This document shows, one piece after another, positions 28,943-38,504 of a stretch of 64,000 bases of DNA (position 1 is the first letter of the stretch; every line of letters starts with the position of its first letter). The DNA lies in assembly GCF_002213415.1 (NCBI RefSeq), contig NZ_NJGU01000007.1:1-64000 (forward strand). The letters run 5' to 3'. A program made the position numbers and the translations under genes. Below the pieces are notes generated by a model. The model did no database searches and was not told the DNA's origin. It worked only from the letters and a program-made list of their open reading frames with translations. Source of the stretch: Herbaspirillum robiniae (GTDB taxonomy: Bacteria; Pseudomonadota; Gammaproteobacteria; Burkholderiales; Burkholderiaceae_D).

Positions 28943-28988
28943 TCGCCAACTTGGCGCACGTAATCCGCCCCACGCACATTCTTGGCGC
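28943..28988 (+). promoter_or_regulatory. Two NtrC-like enhancer sites 31 bp apart
   Basis: GCACATTCTTGGCGC (28974-28988) keeps 10 of the 11 conserved positions of the classical NtrC site GCAC-N4-TTGGTGC. A weaker site ends TTGGCGC at 28951-28957 within the palindrome GCCAA-C-TTGGC. The sites are 31 bp apart, about three helical turns, and lie about 96 and 127 bp before the predicted start of the sigma-54 promoter. This is the usual geometry for cooperative NtrC binding. Confidence 0.55.
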
Positions 28989-29050
28989 TGAACAGCCGGC
29001 GCCACGCATTGCCTCCTCGCGTTTTTCCCGCTCCATGGCACATCCGCGTT

Positions 29051-29066
29051 TGGCACGCTAATTGCT
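29051..29066 (+). promoter_or_regulatory. Sigma-54 (RpoN) promoter of the ureide-type operon
   Basis: TGGCACG-CTAA-TTGCT matches the RpoN consensus TGGCACG-N4-TTGCW at every conserved position. The predicted transcription start is near 29077, about 39 nt before the ATG of the GntR regulator. Confidence 0.85.
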
Positions 29067-29115
29067 GATCCCTCGTCGGCGGTCTGACCAGTCAGGCCAA
29101 ACAGAGGATTGCATC

Positions 29116-29808
29116 ATGAGCATGCCCAACATCGCAGCGCAGACCTTGCAGCGGCAGATCCTGTCCGGCACTTACCAGCCGGGCGAGATGCTGCCCAGCC
29201 AGCGTGAATTGTCGGAGTCCATGGGCATCAGCCGGGCGTCGCTGCGCGAGGCCTTGTCGATGCTGGAGGCGCTGGGTTTTATCCGCTCCGTGCCGGGCAA
29301 GGGCACGCTGGTGGCCGAGCGCCAGGCGGGGCGGGTGGCGCCGCCGCCATTGCAGGTCGCAGCCGAAGGCGATGCGGCCGGGCTGGAGCTGGCGGCGATC
29401 TTCCAGCTGCGCTATGTGCTGGAGCCGGCCTCGGCCGCGCTCGCCGCGCGCAATCTGACGCCGCAGGCCACGCCGCGGCTGTGGGGCATACAGGCGCGCT
29501 TTGAAGAGGCGCTGAAGAACCTCGACCTGGTCAGCGCTTCGCACGCCGATCTCGAATTCCACCAGCTCATCGCCGAGCTCTCCGGCAATCCGGGCTTCGC
29601 GCAGGTGGTGCGCCAGTTCGAAAGCCCGATCAGCCACAGCCTGCGCGTGCCCTTCGCCGACCGCGAGCGCATCTGGGCGCCGGCCATTGAGCACCGCTCT
29701 GTTGCCGCCGCCATTTCCGCCTGCGATGCCGAGGGTGGGCGTCGCGCCATGCAGCAGCACCTGGTCAACGCCGCCGCGCGCGTCGGGCTGGAGTTCGCCT
29801 TGCCCTGA
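29116..29808 (+). CDS. GntR-family regulator, FadR subfamily
   Basis: The 230-aa cytoplasmic DNA-binding protein has an N-terminal winged helix (PSQRELSESMGISRASLREAL, core MGISRASLREA) and a C-terminal FCD ligand domain. The FCD metal-site residues appear as Asp/His in ADLEFHQLI, His in IEHRSVAAAI and His in MQQHLVNAAAR, so a metal-bound small organic acid or ureide ligand is plausible. The ATG at 29116 has AGAGGA at 29103-29108. It is the first gene of a nitrogen-regulated operon and probably represses it until substrate appears, while NtrC and sigma-54 supply activation. The gap to the next gene is 93 bp. Confidence 0.9.
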   Translation: MSMPNIAAQTLQRQILSGTYQPGEMLPSQRELSESMGISRASLREALSMLEALGFIRSVPGKGTLVAERQAGRVAPPPLQVAAEGDAAGLELAAIFQLRYVLEPASAALAARNLTPQATPRLWGIQARFEEALKNLDLVSASHADLEFHQLIAELSGNPGFAQVVRQFESPISHSLRVPFADRERIWAPAIEHRSVAAAISACDAEGGRRAMQQHLVNAAARVGLEFALP

Positions 29809-29901
29809 AGAGTTCGTACCGGTTTCACGCGTCACCCGCATCCGCCGTTCGTTTCATCTGTCGTCGTTTCCACCGTCATCCCAACAAAGGAAAGCACTGA
29901 T

Positions 29902-31554
29902 ATGAAATTCCCGCAAACCGCAACCCTGACGCTGGCCTGTACCCTGGCTTTCGGCGCCTTCGCCTCGCTGCCGGCGCATGCCGAGAAGGTGCTGCGCATC
30001 GCCATGACCGCCGGCGACATCCCGCGTACGCTGGGCCAGCCCGACCAGGGCTTCGAGGGCAATCGCTTCACCGGCATCCCGATGTACGACGGCCTCACGC
30101 AATGGGATCTCTCCAAGGCCGACAAGGCCAGTGAGCTGATCCCCGATCTCGCGCTGTCGTGGGCGGTGGACGCCAAGGACAAGACCAAGTGGATCTTCAA
30201 GCTGCGTCCCGGCGTGAAGTTCCATGACGGCTCGGCCTTCAACGCCGACGCCGTGGTGTGGAACGTCAACAAGGTGCTCGACAAGAACGCCGTGCAGTTC
30301 GACCCGAGCCAGGTCGGCGTGACCGCATCGCGCATGCCCACGCTGCGCTCGGCGAAGAAGATCGACGACATGACCGTCGAGCTGACCACCTCCGAGCCGG
30401 ACTCCTTCCTGCCGATCAACCTGACCAACCTGTTCATGGCTTCGCCCGCGCAGTGGGAGAAGAAGCTGGCCGCCGTGCCGGCTTCGGTCGCCGACAAGGC
30501 CGAGCGCAGCAAGCAGGCCTGGGCCGCGTTTGCCGCCGACGCTTCCGGCACCGGTCCGTTCAAGATGGCCAAGTTCGTGCCGCGCGAGCGCCTCGAAGTG
30601 GTCAAGAACGACGGCTACTGGGACGCGCACCGTCGTCCCAAGATCGATCGCGTGGTGATGCTGCCGCTGCCTGAAGCGAACTCGCGCACCGCCGCGCTGA
30701 TGTCGGGCCAGGTCGACTGGATCGAGGCGCCGGCGCCGGATGCGCTGGACGCCATCAAGGGCCGCGGCTTCAAGGTCTATTCCAATCCGCAGCCGCACGT
30801 GTGGCCGTGGCAGCTGTCCTTCGTGCCCGGCTCGCCCTGGCTGGACAAGCGCGTGCGCTACGCCGCCAACCTGTGCATCAACCGCCCCGCGATGAAGCAG
30901 CTGCTGGGCGGCCTGATGGGCGAGGCCACCGGCACCGTGGAGCCCGGCCACCCGTGGCGCGGCAACCCCACCTTCCAGATCAAGTACGACCCGGCCGCGG
31001 CCAAGAAGCTGATGACCGAGGCCGGCTACTCCGCGGCCAAGCCGCTGAGCGTGAAGGTGCAGATCTCGGCGTCCGGCTCGGGCCAGATGCAGCCGCTGCC
31101 GATGAACGAGTTCATGCAGCAGAACCTGAAGGAATGCTTCTTCGACGTTCAGTTCGACGTGATCGAGTGGAACACGCTCTACACCAACTGGCGCATCGGC
31201 GCCAAGGACCCGAGCGCGCACGGCGCCAACGCGACCAACGTCAGCTTCGCGTCGATGGATCCGTTCTTCGCGATGGTGCGCTTCGTCGACACCAAGGCCG
31301 CGCCGCCGACCTCCAACAACTGGGGCTTCTACAGCAACCCCGAGGTGGACGCGCTGATCGCCAAGGCCCGCACCACCTTCGAGCCCAAGCAGCGTGACGC
31401 CCTGCTGGCCCAGCTGCACGCCAAGATCGTCGACGAGGCGCCGTTCGTCTGGGTGGCCCACGACACCGGTCCGCGCGCCATCTCGGCCAAGGTCAAGGGC
31501 GTGGTGCAGCCGCAGAGCTGGTTCATCGACATCGCCACCATGAGCATGGACTGA
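29902..31554 (+). CDS. ABC transporter substrate-binding protein, peptide/opine/nickel family 5
   Basis: The 550-aa periplasmic protein has a Sec signal (cleavage about LPAHA-EK). Cluster-C binding protein features include MYDGLTQWD, the WIFKLRPGVKFHDGSAF motif (core KLRPGVKFHDG), GTGPFKM and a C-terminal lobe with DTGPRAISAKVKG. In this family ligands range from oligopeptides to opines, nickel chelates and other amides. The operon's amidase and ureidoglycolate lyase argue for a ureide or amide here rather than peptides. It is the first gene of a complete five-gene importer. Confidence 0.9.
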   Translation: MKFPQTATLTLACTLAFGAFASLPAHAEKVLRIAMTAGDIPRTLGQPDQGFEGNRFTGIPMYDGLTQWDLSKADKASELIPDLALSWAVDAKDKTKWIFKLRPGVKFHDGSAFNADAVVWNVNKVLDKNAVQFDPSQVGVTASRMPTLRSAKKIDDMTVELTTSEPDSFLPINLTNLFMASPAQWEKKLAAVPASVADKAERSKQAWAAFAADASGTGPFKMAKFVPRERLEVVKNDGYWDAHRRPKIDRVVMLPLPEANSRTAALMSGQVDWIEAPAPDALDAIKGRGFKVYSNPQPHVWPWQLSFVPGSPWLDKRVRYAANLCINRPAMKQLLGGLMGEATGTVEPGHPWRGNPTFQIKYDPAAAKKLMTEAGYSAAKPLSVKVQISASGSGQMQPLPMNEFMQQNLKECFFDVQFDVIEWNTLYTNWRIGAKDPSAHGANATNVSFASMDPFFAMVRFVDTKAAPPTSNNWGFYSNPEVDALIAKARTTFEPKQRDALLAQLHAKIVDEAPFVWVAHDTGPRAISAKVKGVVQPQSWFIDIATMSMD

Positions 31555-31687
31555 CGCTCCCGCGCCGCCGGCATCGGTGCCGGCGGCGCGAGCAGGCGAG
31601 CAGCAACAGCGCAGAAAAAAAGCAGCAATCCCTTTCTACCCAAGCCGCCGATGCCGGCAACGGCGCCGGCGGCAGGCAAGAGCCATC

Positions 31688-32641
31688 ATGATTTCCTATC
31701 TGATCCGCCGCGTGCTGTACGCCTTGCCCATCATGCTGGGCGTGGCCTTCCTGTGCTTCATGCTGGTCCATATCGCGCCTGGCGATCCGCTGGTGTCGAT
31801 CCTGCCGCCGGATGCCTCGGTCGACCTGCAAAAGCAGCTGATGGAGCTGTACGGCTTCAACCGCAGCTACCCCGAACAATTCTTCAGCTGGGTCTGGCGC
31901 GCGCTGCACGGCGACCTCGGCAGCTCGATCGCCACCGGCCGCCCGGTGGCCGCCGAAGTGTGGAAGGCGGTCGGCAACACCTTCATGCTGGCTGCCATGG
32001 CCACCGTGATCGGCTTCGTCTTCGGTTCGTTGTTCGGCTTCGTGGCGGGTTACTTCCGCAACTCGTGGATCGACCGCGCGGCCTCCTTCATCTCGGTGAT
32101 CGGCGTGTCGGTGCCGCACTACTGGCTGGGCATGGTGCTGGTGATCGTCTTCTCGTCCAAGCTGATGTGGCTGCCGGCCACCGGCGCGGGGCCGGACGGT
32201 TCCGGCGCCTGGATCTGGGATCTTGAGCACATGAAATACCTGGTCATGCCGGCCGTGACCATGTCCTTCATCCCCATGGGCATCATCGCGCGCACCGTGC
32301 GCGCGCTGGTGGCCGACATCCTGTCGCAGGAGTTCGTGGTCGGCCTGAAGGCGCGCGGCCTGTCGGAGTTCGGCGTGTTCCGCCACGTGGTCAAGAACGC
32401 CGCGCCCACCGCGCTGGCGGTCATGGGTCTGCAACTGGGCTACCTGCTGGGCGGCTCGATCCTGATCGAAACCGTGTTTTCCTGGCCCGGCACCGGCTTC
32501 CTGCTCAACCAGGCGATCTTCCAGCGCGACCTGCCGCTGCTGCAGGGAACCATCCTGGTGCTGGCGCTGTTCTTCGTCGGCCTCAACCTGCTGGTCGACA
32601 TCCTGCAGACCATCTTCGACCCACGCATCGAGCGAGCCTGA
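31688..32641 (+). CDS. ABC transporter permease, DppB-type
   Basis: The 317-aa inner-membrane permease begins ISYLIRRVLYALPIMLGV, the classical DppB/OppB start. It has about six helices and the coupling segment QEFVVGLKARGLSEF, then LIETVFSWPGTGFLL near the C-terminus. The ATG at 31688 is selected from a frame open to 31577 because the earlier part is Arg/Gln-rich and not family-like. It ends 1 nt before the partner permease. Confidence 0.92.
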   Translation: MISYLIRRVLYALPIMLGVAFLCFMLVHIAPGDPLVSILPPDASVDLQKQLMELYGFNRSYPEQFFSWVWRALHGDLGSSIATGRPVAAEVWKAVGNTFMLAAMATVIGFVFGSLFGFVAGYFRNSWIDRAASFISVIGVSVPHYWLGMVLVIVFSSKLMWLPATGAGPDGSGAWIWDLEHMKYLVMPAVTMSFIPMGIIARTVRALVADILSQEFVVGLKARGLSEFGVFRHVVKNAAPTALAVMGLQLGYLLGGSILIETVFSWPGTGFLLNQAIFQRDLPLLQGTILVLALFFVGLNLLVDILQTIFDPRIERA

Positions 32642-32642
32642 C

Positions 32643-33553
32643 ATGGACCTGTCCGCCACTTCTTCATCCCCCGCCTCTTCCGTCGCCCCCGCCGCGCCGG
32701 CGGCCGCCTATCGCCGCTCGCGCGGCCACTGGGCCAACGTCGGCGCGCGCCTGGTGCGCAATCCGGCGGCGATGATCGCCGGCGCCGTATTGCTGGCGCT
32801 GATCGTCATGGCCGTCGCCGCGCCCTGGCTGATGCCGTCCGATCCCTTCGCCACCTCGATGTTCGCGCGCCTGAAACCGATCGGTACCGCCGGCCACCTG
32901 CTGGGCACCGACGAGCTCGGGCGCGACCTGTTCTCGCGCCTGATCCTGGGCGGGCGGCTGTCGCTGTTCATGGGCATCACGCCGGTGCTGCTGGCCTTCG
33001 TGATCGGCAGCGGGCTGGGCATCCTGGCCGGCTATGCGGGCGGCTTCACCAACACCGTGATCATGCGCACCATCGACATCCTGTACGCGTTCCCTTCGGT
33101 GCTGCTGGCCATCGCGCTGTCGGGCGCCCTGGGCGCCGGCATCTTCAACGCGCTGACCTCGCTGACCATCGTCTTCGTGCCGCAGATCGCGCGCATCGCC
33201 GAGAGCGTGACCACCCAGGTGCGGCGCAGCGACTACGTGGATGCGGCGCGCGCTTCCGGCGCCGGCGCCTTCACCATCGTGCGCGCGCATGTGCTGGGCA
33301 ATGTGCTGGGGCCGATCTTCGTGTATTCCACCAGCCTGATCTCGGTGTCGATGATCCTGGCCTCGGGCCTGTCCTTCCTCGGCCTGGGCGTGAAGCCGCC
33401 CGAGCCGGAGTGGGGCCTGATGTTGAACACCCTGCGCACCGCCATCTACACCCAGCCCTGGGTGGCGGCGCTGCCGGGCGCCTTCATCTTCGTCACCTCG
33501 ATTTCCTTCAACATGCTGTCCGACGGCCTGCGCTCGGCCATGGAGGTCAAGCA

Positions 33554-33557
<4 letters not shown>
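32643..33557 (+). CDS. ABC transporter permease, DppC-type
   Basis: The 304-aa inner-membrane permease partners the preceding DppB-like protein. An Ala/Ser/Pro-rich cytoplasmic N-terminus of about 40 residues precedes helix 1. Family motifs include HLLGTDELGRDLFSRLI and the coupling segment DYVDAARASGAG. The C-terminus ends in ISFNMLSDGLRSAMEVKQ. The stop overlaps the next start as ATGA. Confidence 0.92.
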
Positions 33558-34652
<1,095 letters not shown>

Positions 34653-34660
<8 letters not shown>

Positions 34661-35648
34661 GACCAGGAGCATGGTCAGCCTGCGCGACCTGCGCGTGACC
34701 TTCAAGGCGCCCGGCAAGACCATCCGCGCCGTCAGCGGCGTCGACCTGGAGGTGGGCGAAGGCGAGGTGGTGGCGCTGATCGGCGAGTCGGGCTCGGGCA
34801 AGAGCGTCACGCTGCGCTCCATCATGCGCCTGCATCCGGAGCGCCGCACCACGCTGGAAGGCGCGCTTGAAGTGGCCGGGCAGGACGTGCTGAAGATGTC
34901 GCAGCGCGCGCTGTCCGACCTGCGCGGCGACACCGTGGCGATGATCTTCCAGGAGCCGCTCCTGGCGCTGGATCCGGTCTACACCGTCGGTCGCCAAATC
35001 GTCGAGACCATCCGCCGCCACAAGAAGGTGTCCGCCACCGAGGCCCGCGCGCAGGCGCTGGCGCTGTTCGAGAAGGTGCGCATCCCCAGTCCCGAGCGCC
35101 GGCTGGACGCCTATCCGCACGAGATGTCCGGCGGCATGCGCCAGCGCGCGATGATCGCCCTGGCGCTGTCGTGCGCGCCCAGGGTGCTGCTGGCCGACGA
35201 GCCCACCACCGCGCTCGACGCCACGGTGCAGATCCAGATCCTGCTGCTGTTGCGCGAACTGCAGCGCGAGCTGGGCCTGTCGATCATCTTCGTCACGCAC
35301 GACATCGGGGCGGCGGTGGAAGTGGCTGACCGCATCGCGGTGATGTACGCCGGGCGCATCGTCGAACAGGGGCCGGCGGCCGAGCTGCTCACGCAGCCGC
35401 GCCATCCCTACACCATGGCGCTGCTGCAAAGCCGCAGCCACGGCGCGATGCAAAAGGGCCAGCGCCTGCAGACCATTCCCGGCTCGCCGCCTGACCTGGC
35501 CAACCTGCCGCCGGGCTGCGCCTTCGCCGAACGCTGCGCGCATGCCGCCGCCGACTGCCGCAACCGGCAGCCGCCGGAACAAACGCTGGGGCCGGCGCAT
35601 ACTGTGCGCTGCCTGCGCGCGCAGGAGCTGCAGTTTGCGCCCGCCTGA
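34653..35648 (+). CDS. ABC transporter ATP-binding protein, DppD/OppD-type
   Basis: The 331-aa second ATPase of the importer has Walker A GESGSGKSVT, signature MSGGMRQRAMIALAL, Walker B VLLADEPTTALD and the switch VTHDIGA. The C-terminal extension has the family's PGCAFAERCAHAAADC cysteine cluster. The start at 34653 has an AAGGAGG ribosome site; an ATG at 34671 is possible. In this operon the F-type ATPase precedes the D-type, the reverse of the common dppDF order. Confidence 0.92.
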
Positions 35649-35717
35649 TCCGTATCCGCCGCGCCGGGCCGCATCGAGCGCACCGTCTTCCACCGACCAT
35701 CCGCATAAGGAATCCGC

Positions 35718-36908
35718 ATGACCGCCGACGCATCTTCCGCCCGCTGTTTCGTTCCCTATCCCTTCGTTCCGGTGGCCTCTTCCGGCAGCGGCCCGCTGGC
35801 CGGATTGCGCCTGGCGGTGAAAGACATCTTCGACGTCGCCGGCTATCCGACCGGCTGCGGCAATCCGCACATGCTGGCGCTGTCGGGCGTGAAGACGCAG
35901 TCGGCGGCGGCGGTGCAGGCGCTGGCGCAGGCCGGCGCGCGCTTTGCCGGCAAGGTCTGCACCGACGAGCTGGCCTTCTCGATGAACGGCAAGAACGCCC
36001 ACTTCGGCACGCCGCGCAACGGCGGCGCGCCCGACCGCATCCCCGGAGGCTCCAGTTCCGGTTCGGCCTCGGCGGTGTCCAACGGCCTGGCCGATATCGC
36101 GCTGGGCACCGACACCGGCGGTTCGGTGCGCGCCCCGGCCAGCCACTGCGGCCTGATCGGCCTGCGTCCCACGCACGCGCGCGTATCGCTGGCCGGCGTG
36201 ATGGACCTGGCGCCCGGCTTTGACACCTGCGGCTGGTTCGCGCGCGACATGGACGCCTTCTCGCGCGTGGGCGACGTGCTGCTGGGCGCCGACAGCGCGC
36301 CGCTGCCCGAGACGCCGCGCGTCCTGGTGGCGGCCGACGTGCTGGCGCTGCTGGAGCCGCGCGTGCAGGGCGTGTTCTCGGAGACGCTGGACCGCCTGGC
36401 CGGCGCCATCGGCACGCCGCTGCCGGTGAAGACCGCCAGCCCGTCCTTCGACGCGCTGTACTGGGCTTTCCGCCATATCCAGGGTTATGAAGCGTGGCAG
36501 ACCCACGGCGAGAACATCCGCCGTCATGACTTCCAGCTCGGCCCGGGCGTGGCCGAGCGTTTCGCCTGGTCGGCCACCATCACGCCGCAGCAGATGCAGC
36601 AGCACTCGGCGGTGCGCGCCGCCTTCCGCGAGGACTTCGCGCGCCTGCTCGGCCGCGATGGCGTGCTGCTGATGCCCACCGTGCCCGACATCGCGCCGCT
36701 GCTGACCGATTCCGAGCAGTCGCTGGAAAACTACCGCAACCAGGCCATCCGCATGCTGTGCCTGGCCGGCCTGTCGGGCTTCCCGCAGATCTCCCTGCCG
36801 CTGATGCGCCTGGACGAGGCGCCGTTCGGCTTCTCGGTGATCGCGCCGGCCGGCAGCGACCGTTCGCTGATCCGCTTCGCCGCGAGGCTGATGCATGAGT
36901 GCGCCTGA
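35718..36908 (+). CDS. Amidase signature family hydrolase
   Basis: The 396-aa cytoplasmic amidohydrolase has the Ser-cisSer-Lys triad: Lys in LAVKDIFDVAG, the Gly/Ser stretch [13 protein letters not shown] and the nucleophile region GTDTGGSVRAPAS. It is shorter than GatA or allophanate hydrolase (about 480-600 aa) and lacks the allophanate hydrolase C-terminal domain. As the gene between the importer and ureidoglycolate lyase it probably cleaves an amide or ureido group of the imported compound, but the substrate cannot be read from sequence. It overlaps the following gene by 14 nt. Confidence 0.88.
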   Translation: MTADASSARCFVPYPFVPVASSGSGPLAGLRLAVKDIFDVAGYPTGCGNPHMLALSGVKTQSAAAVQALAQAGARFAGKVCTDELAFSMNGKNAHFGTPRNGGAPDRIPGGSSSGSASAVSNGLADIALGTDTGGSVRAPASHCGLIGLRPTHARVSLAGVMDLAPGFDTCGWFARDMDAFSRVGDVLLGADSAPLPETPRVLVAADVLALLEPRVQGVFSETLDRLAGAIGTPLPVKTASPSFDALYWAFRHIQGYEAWQTHGENIRRHDFQLGPGVAERFAWSATITPQQMQQHSAVRAAFREDFARLLGRDGVLLMPTVPDIAPLLTDSEQSLENYRNQAIRMLCLAGLSGFPQISLPLMRLDEAPFGFSVIAPAGSDRSLIRFAARLMHECA

Positions 36909-37410
36909 GGCCGCGCGCATCGTCCTGGCGCAAGCGCTCACGCGCGAGGCTTTCGCGCCCTACGGCGATCTGATCGCCCCGGGCGCAAACGAGCGCGCCA
37001 TCAACTTCGGCACCACGCGCCGCTTCGACGGCGTCGCCCACCTGGATGTGGAGCAGGGCGACGGGCGCGCCTGCGTGGCGATCTTTCGCACCGACCAACA
37101 CACGCACCGCGCGCCCTATCCGCTGCGCGCCTTCGAGCGTCACCTGCTGGGCAGCCAGAGCTTCGTGCCGCTGGGCGCCGGGCGCTGCCTGGCGGTGCTG
37201 GCCGGCGCCGGGGCCGCGCCCGACGAGGCCGCGATCGTCGCCTTCATCGTCGAGCCGGGCCAGGGCGTCACGCTCAGGCGCGGGGTCTGGCACCACCCGC
37301 TGATCACCATCGGCGCCGCCGACATCCTGGTGATAGAGCGCGCCGCGCGCGACGAGGACTGCGAAGTGGTGGCGCTGCGCGCGCGCGTCGCGGTGCGCCT
37401 GCCGGAGTAA
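36895..37410 (+). CDS. allA: Ureidoglycolate lyase family protein (AllA-like)
   Basis: The 171-aa cytoplasmic cupin-like enzyme cleaves ureidoglycolate to glyoxylate and urea, the last step of allantoin breakdown. Family hallmarks are FAPYGDLI near the N-terminus, INFGTTRRFD, VAIFRT, the ERHLLGSQSFVPLG core and GVWHHPLITIG, which holds the active-site His pair. It starts 14 nt inside the amidase end, so the two should be co-translated. The urea released could be handled by the urease encoded at 10.6-15.8 kb. No allantoinase or allantoate amidohydrolase is in the window. Confidence 0.85.
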   Translation: MSAPEAARIVLAQALTREAFAPYGDLIAPGANERAINFGTTRRFDGVAHLDVEQGDGRACVAIFRTDQHTHRAPYPLRAFERHLLGSQSFVPLGAGRCLAVLAGAGAAPDEAAIVAFIVEPGQGVTLRRGVWHHPLITIGAADILVIERAARDEDCEVVALRARVAVRLPE

Positions 37411-37573
37411 TCCGCGCGGCGCGCTTGAGGCGGCGCAAGCCGGCCGCGGGGAATCCTGCAATAATGTCGCTTCCGCCGGGCTGTCATACAACCTGGGCCG
37501 CACGTCCTTGCGCAAGTTGCGCTGCCGGCCCGCAAAACACAGGCAGCCGCCCACCGAATCCATTGTCGCCGCC

Positions 37574-38458
37574 ATGCTTTACGCCGTATCCGCCTCCGTC
37601 CTGTGGGGGCTGTTTCCGCTGTACTTCAAGTTGCTCAGGGAAATTCCCTCCTTCGATATCGTCGTCCACCGGCTGTTCTGGTCCTTCGTGTTCCTGGCCG
37701 GGGTGCTGCTGTGGCGGCGCCAGTGGGCATGGCTGGGGCAGGCGCTGCGCCGGCCGCTGGTAGTGCTGAGCTTCCTGTTGTCGGCGCTGCTGCTCTCGGG
37801 CAACTGGACGCTGTACGTGTGGGCGGTCAACGACGGGCGCATCGTCGACACCAGCCTGGGCTACTTCATGAGCCCGCTGATGAGCGTGTTCATGGGCTAC
37901 CTGATCCTCAAGGAGCGCATGCGGCCGCTGCAGTGGCTGGCGGTGTCCATGGCCCTGGGCGCGGTGCTGTGGCTGACGGTGGCCAACGGCAGCCTGCCGT
38001 GGATCTCGCTGGTGATCGCCACCACCTTCGCCTTGTATGGCCTGCTGCGCAAGATCGCCCACCTGGGCGCGCTGGAGGGCCTGTCGATGGAAACCCTGCT
38101 GATGCTGCCGCTGGTGCTGCTGGTGCTGGGCGTCGACAGCTGGCGCGGCAGCAACAGTTTCACCGGCGCCCCGGCCGGCGTGCAGGTGCTGCTGGCCCTG
38201 GCCGGGCCGATCACGGCGGTGCCGCTGCTGCTGTTCGCCCAGGGCGCGCGCCGCATTCCGCTGTCGATGTTGGGTTTGATGCAATACATTTCGCCCACCA
38301 TCCAGCTGCTGACCGGCGTGTTGCTGTACGACGAGCCGTTCACCGGCAACCGCGCCATCGGCTTTTGCGTGATCTGGCTGGCGCTCGCGGTATACTCCGC
38401 CGAAGGCTTGTGGCGTTTCTGGCGCGCGCGTGCCGAAAGCACGGCCGGCAGCACCTGA
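37574..38458 (+). CDS. rarD: RarD-type EamA permease
   Basis: This 294-aa inner-membrane protein of the drug/metabolite transporter superfamily has ten predicted helices. RarD-specific segments are SVLWGLFPLYFKLL at the start, VVHRLFWSF, GYFMSPLMSVFMGYLILKE (core YFMSPLMSV) and FAQGARRIPLSMLGLMQY. RarD was linked to chloramphenicol resistance elsewhere; physiological substrates are unclear. I chose the ATG at 37574, giving the normal length; an upstream in-frame start at 37508 adds a Cys/Arg/Pro-rich extension. No clear ribosome site is present. The 163-bp gap before it shows nothing definite. Confidence 0.85.
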   Translation: MLYAVSASVLWGLFPLYFKLLREIPSFDIVVHRLFWSFVFLAGVLLWRRQWAWLGQALRRPLVVLSFLLSALLLSGNWTLYVWAVNDGRIVDTSLGYFMSPLMSVFMGYLILKERMRPLQWLAVSMALGAVLWLTVANGSLPWISLVIATTFALYGLLRKIAHLGALEGLSMETLLMLPLVLLVLGVDSWRGSNSFTGAPAGVQVLLALAGPITAVPLLLFAQGARRIPLSMLGLMQYISPTIQLLTGVLLYDEPFTGNRAIGFCVIWLALAVYSAEGLWRFWRARAESTAGST

Positions 38459-38504
38459 GCGACCGCAGGCAACCGTTTTCCCCTTACTGGCATCCCTACA
38501 CAAC

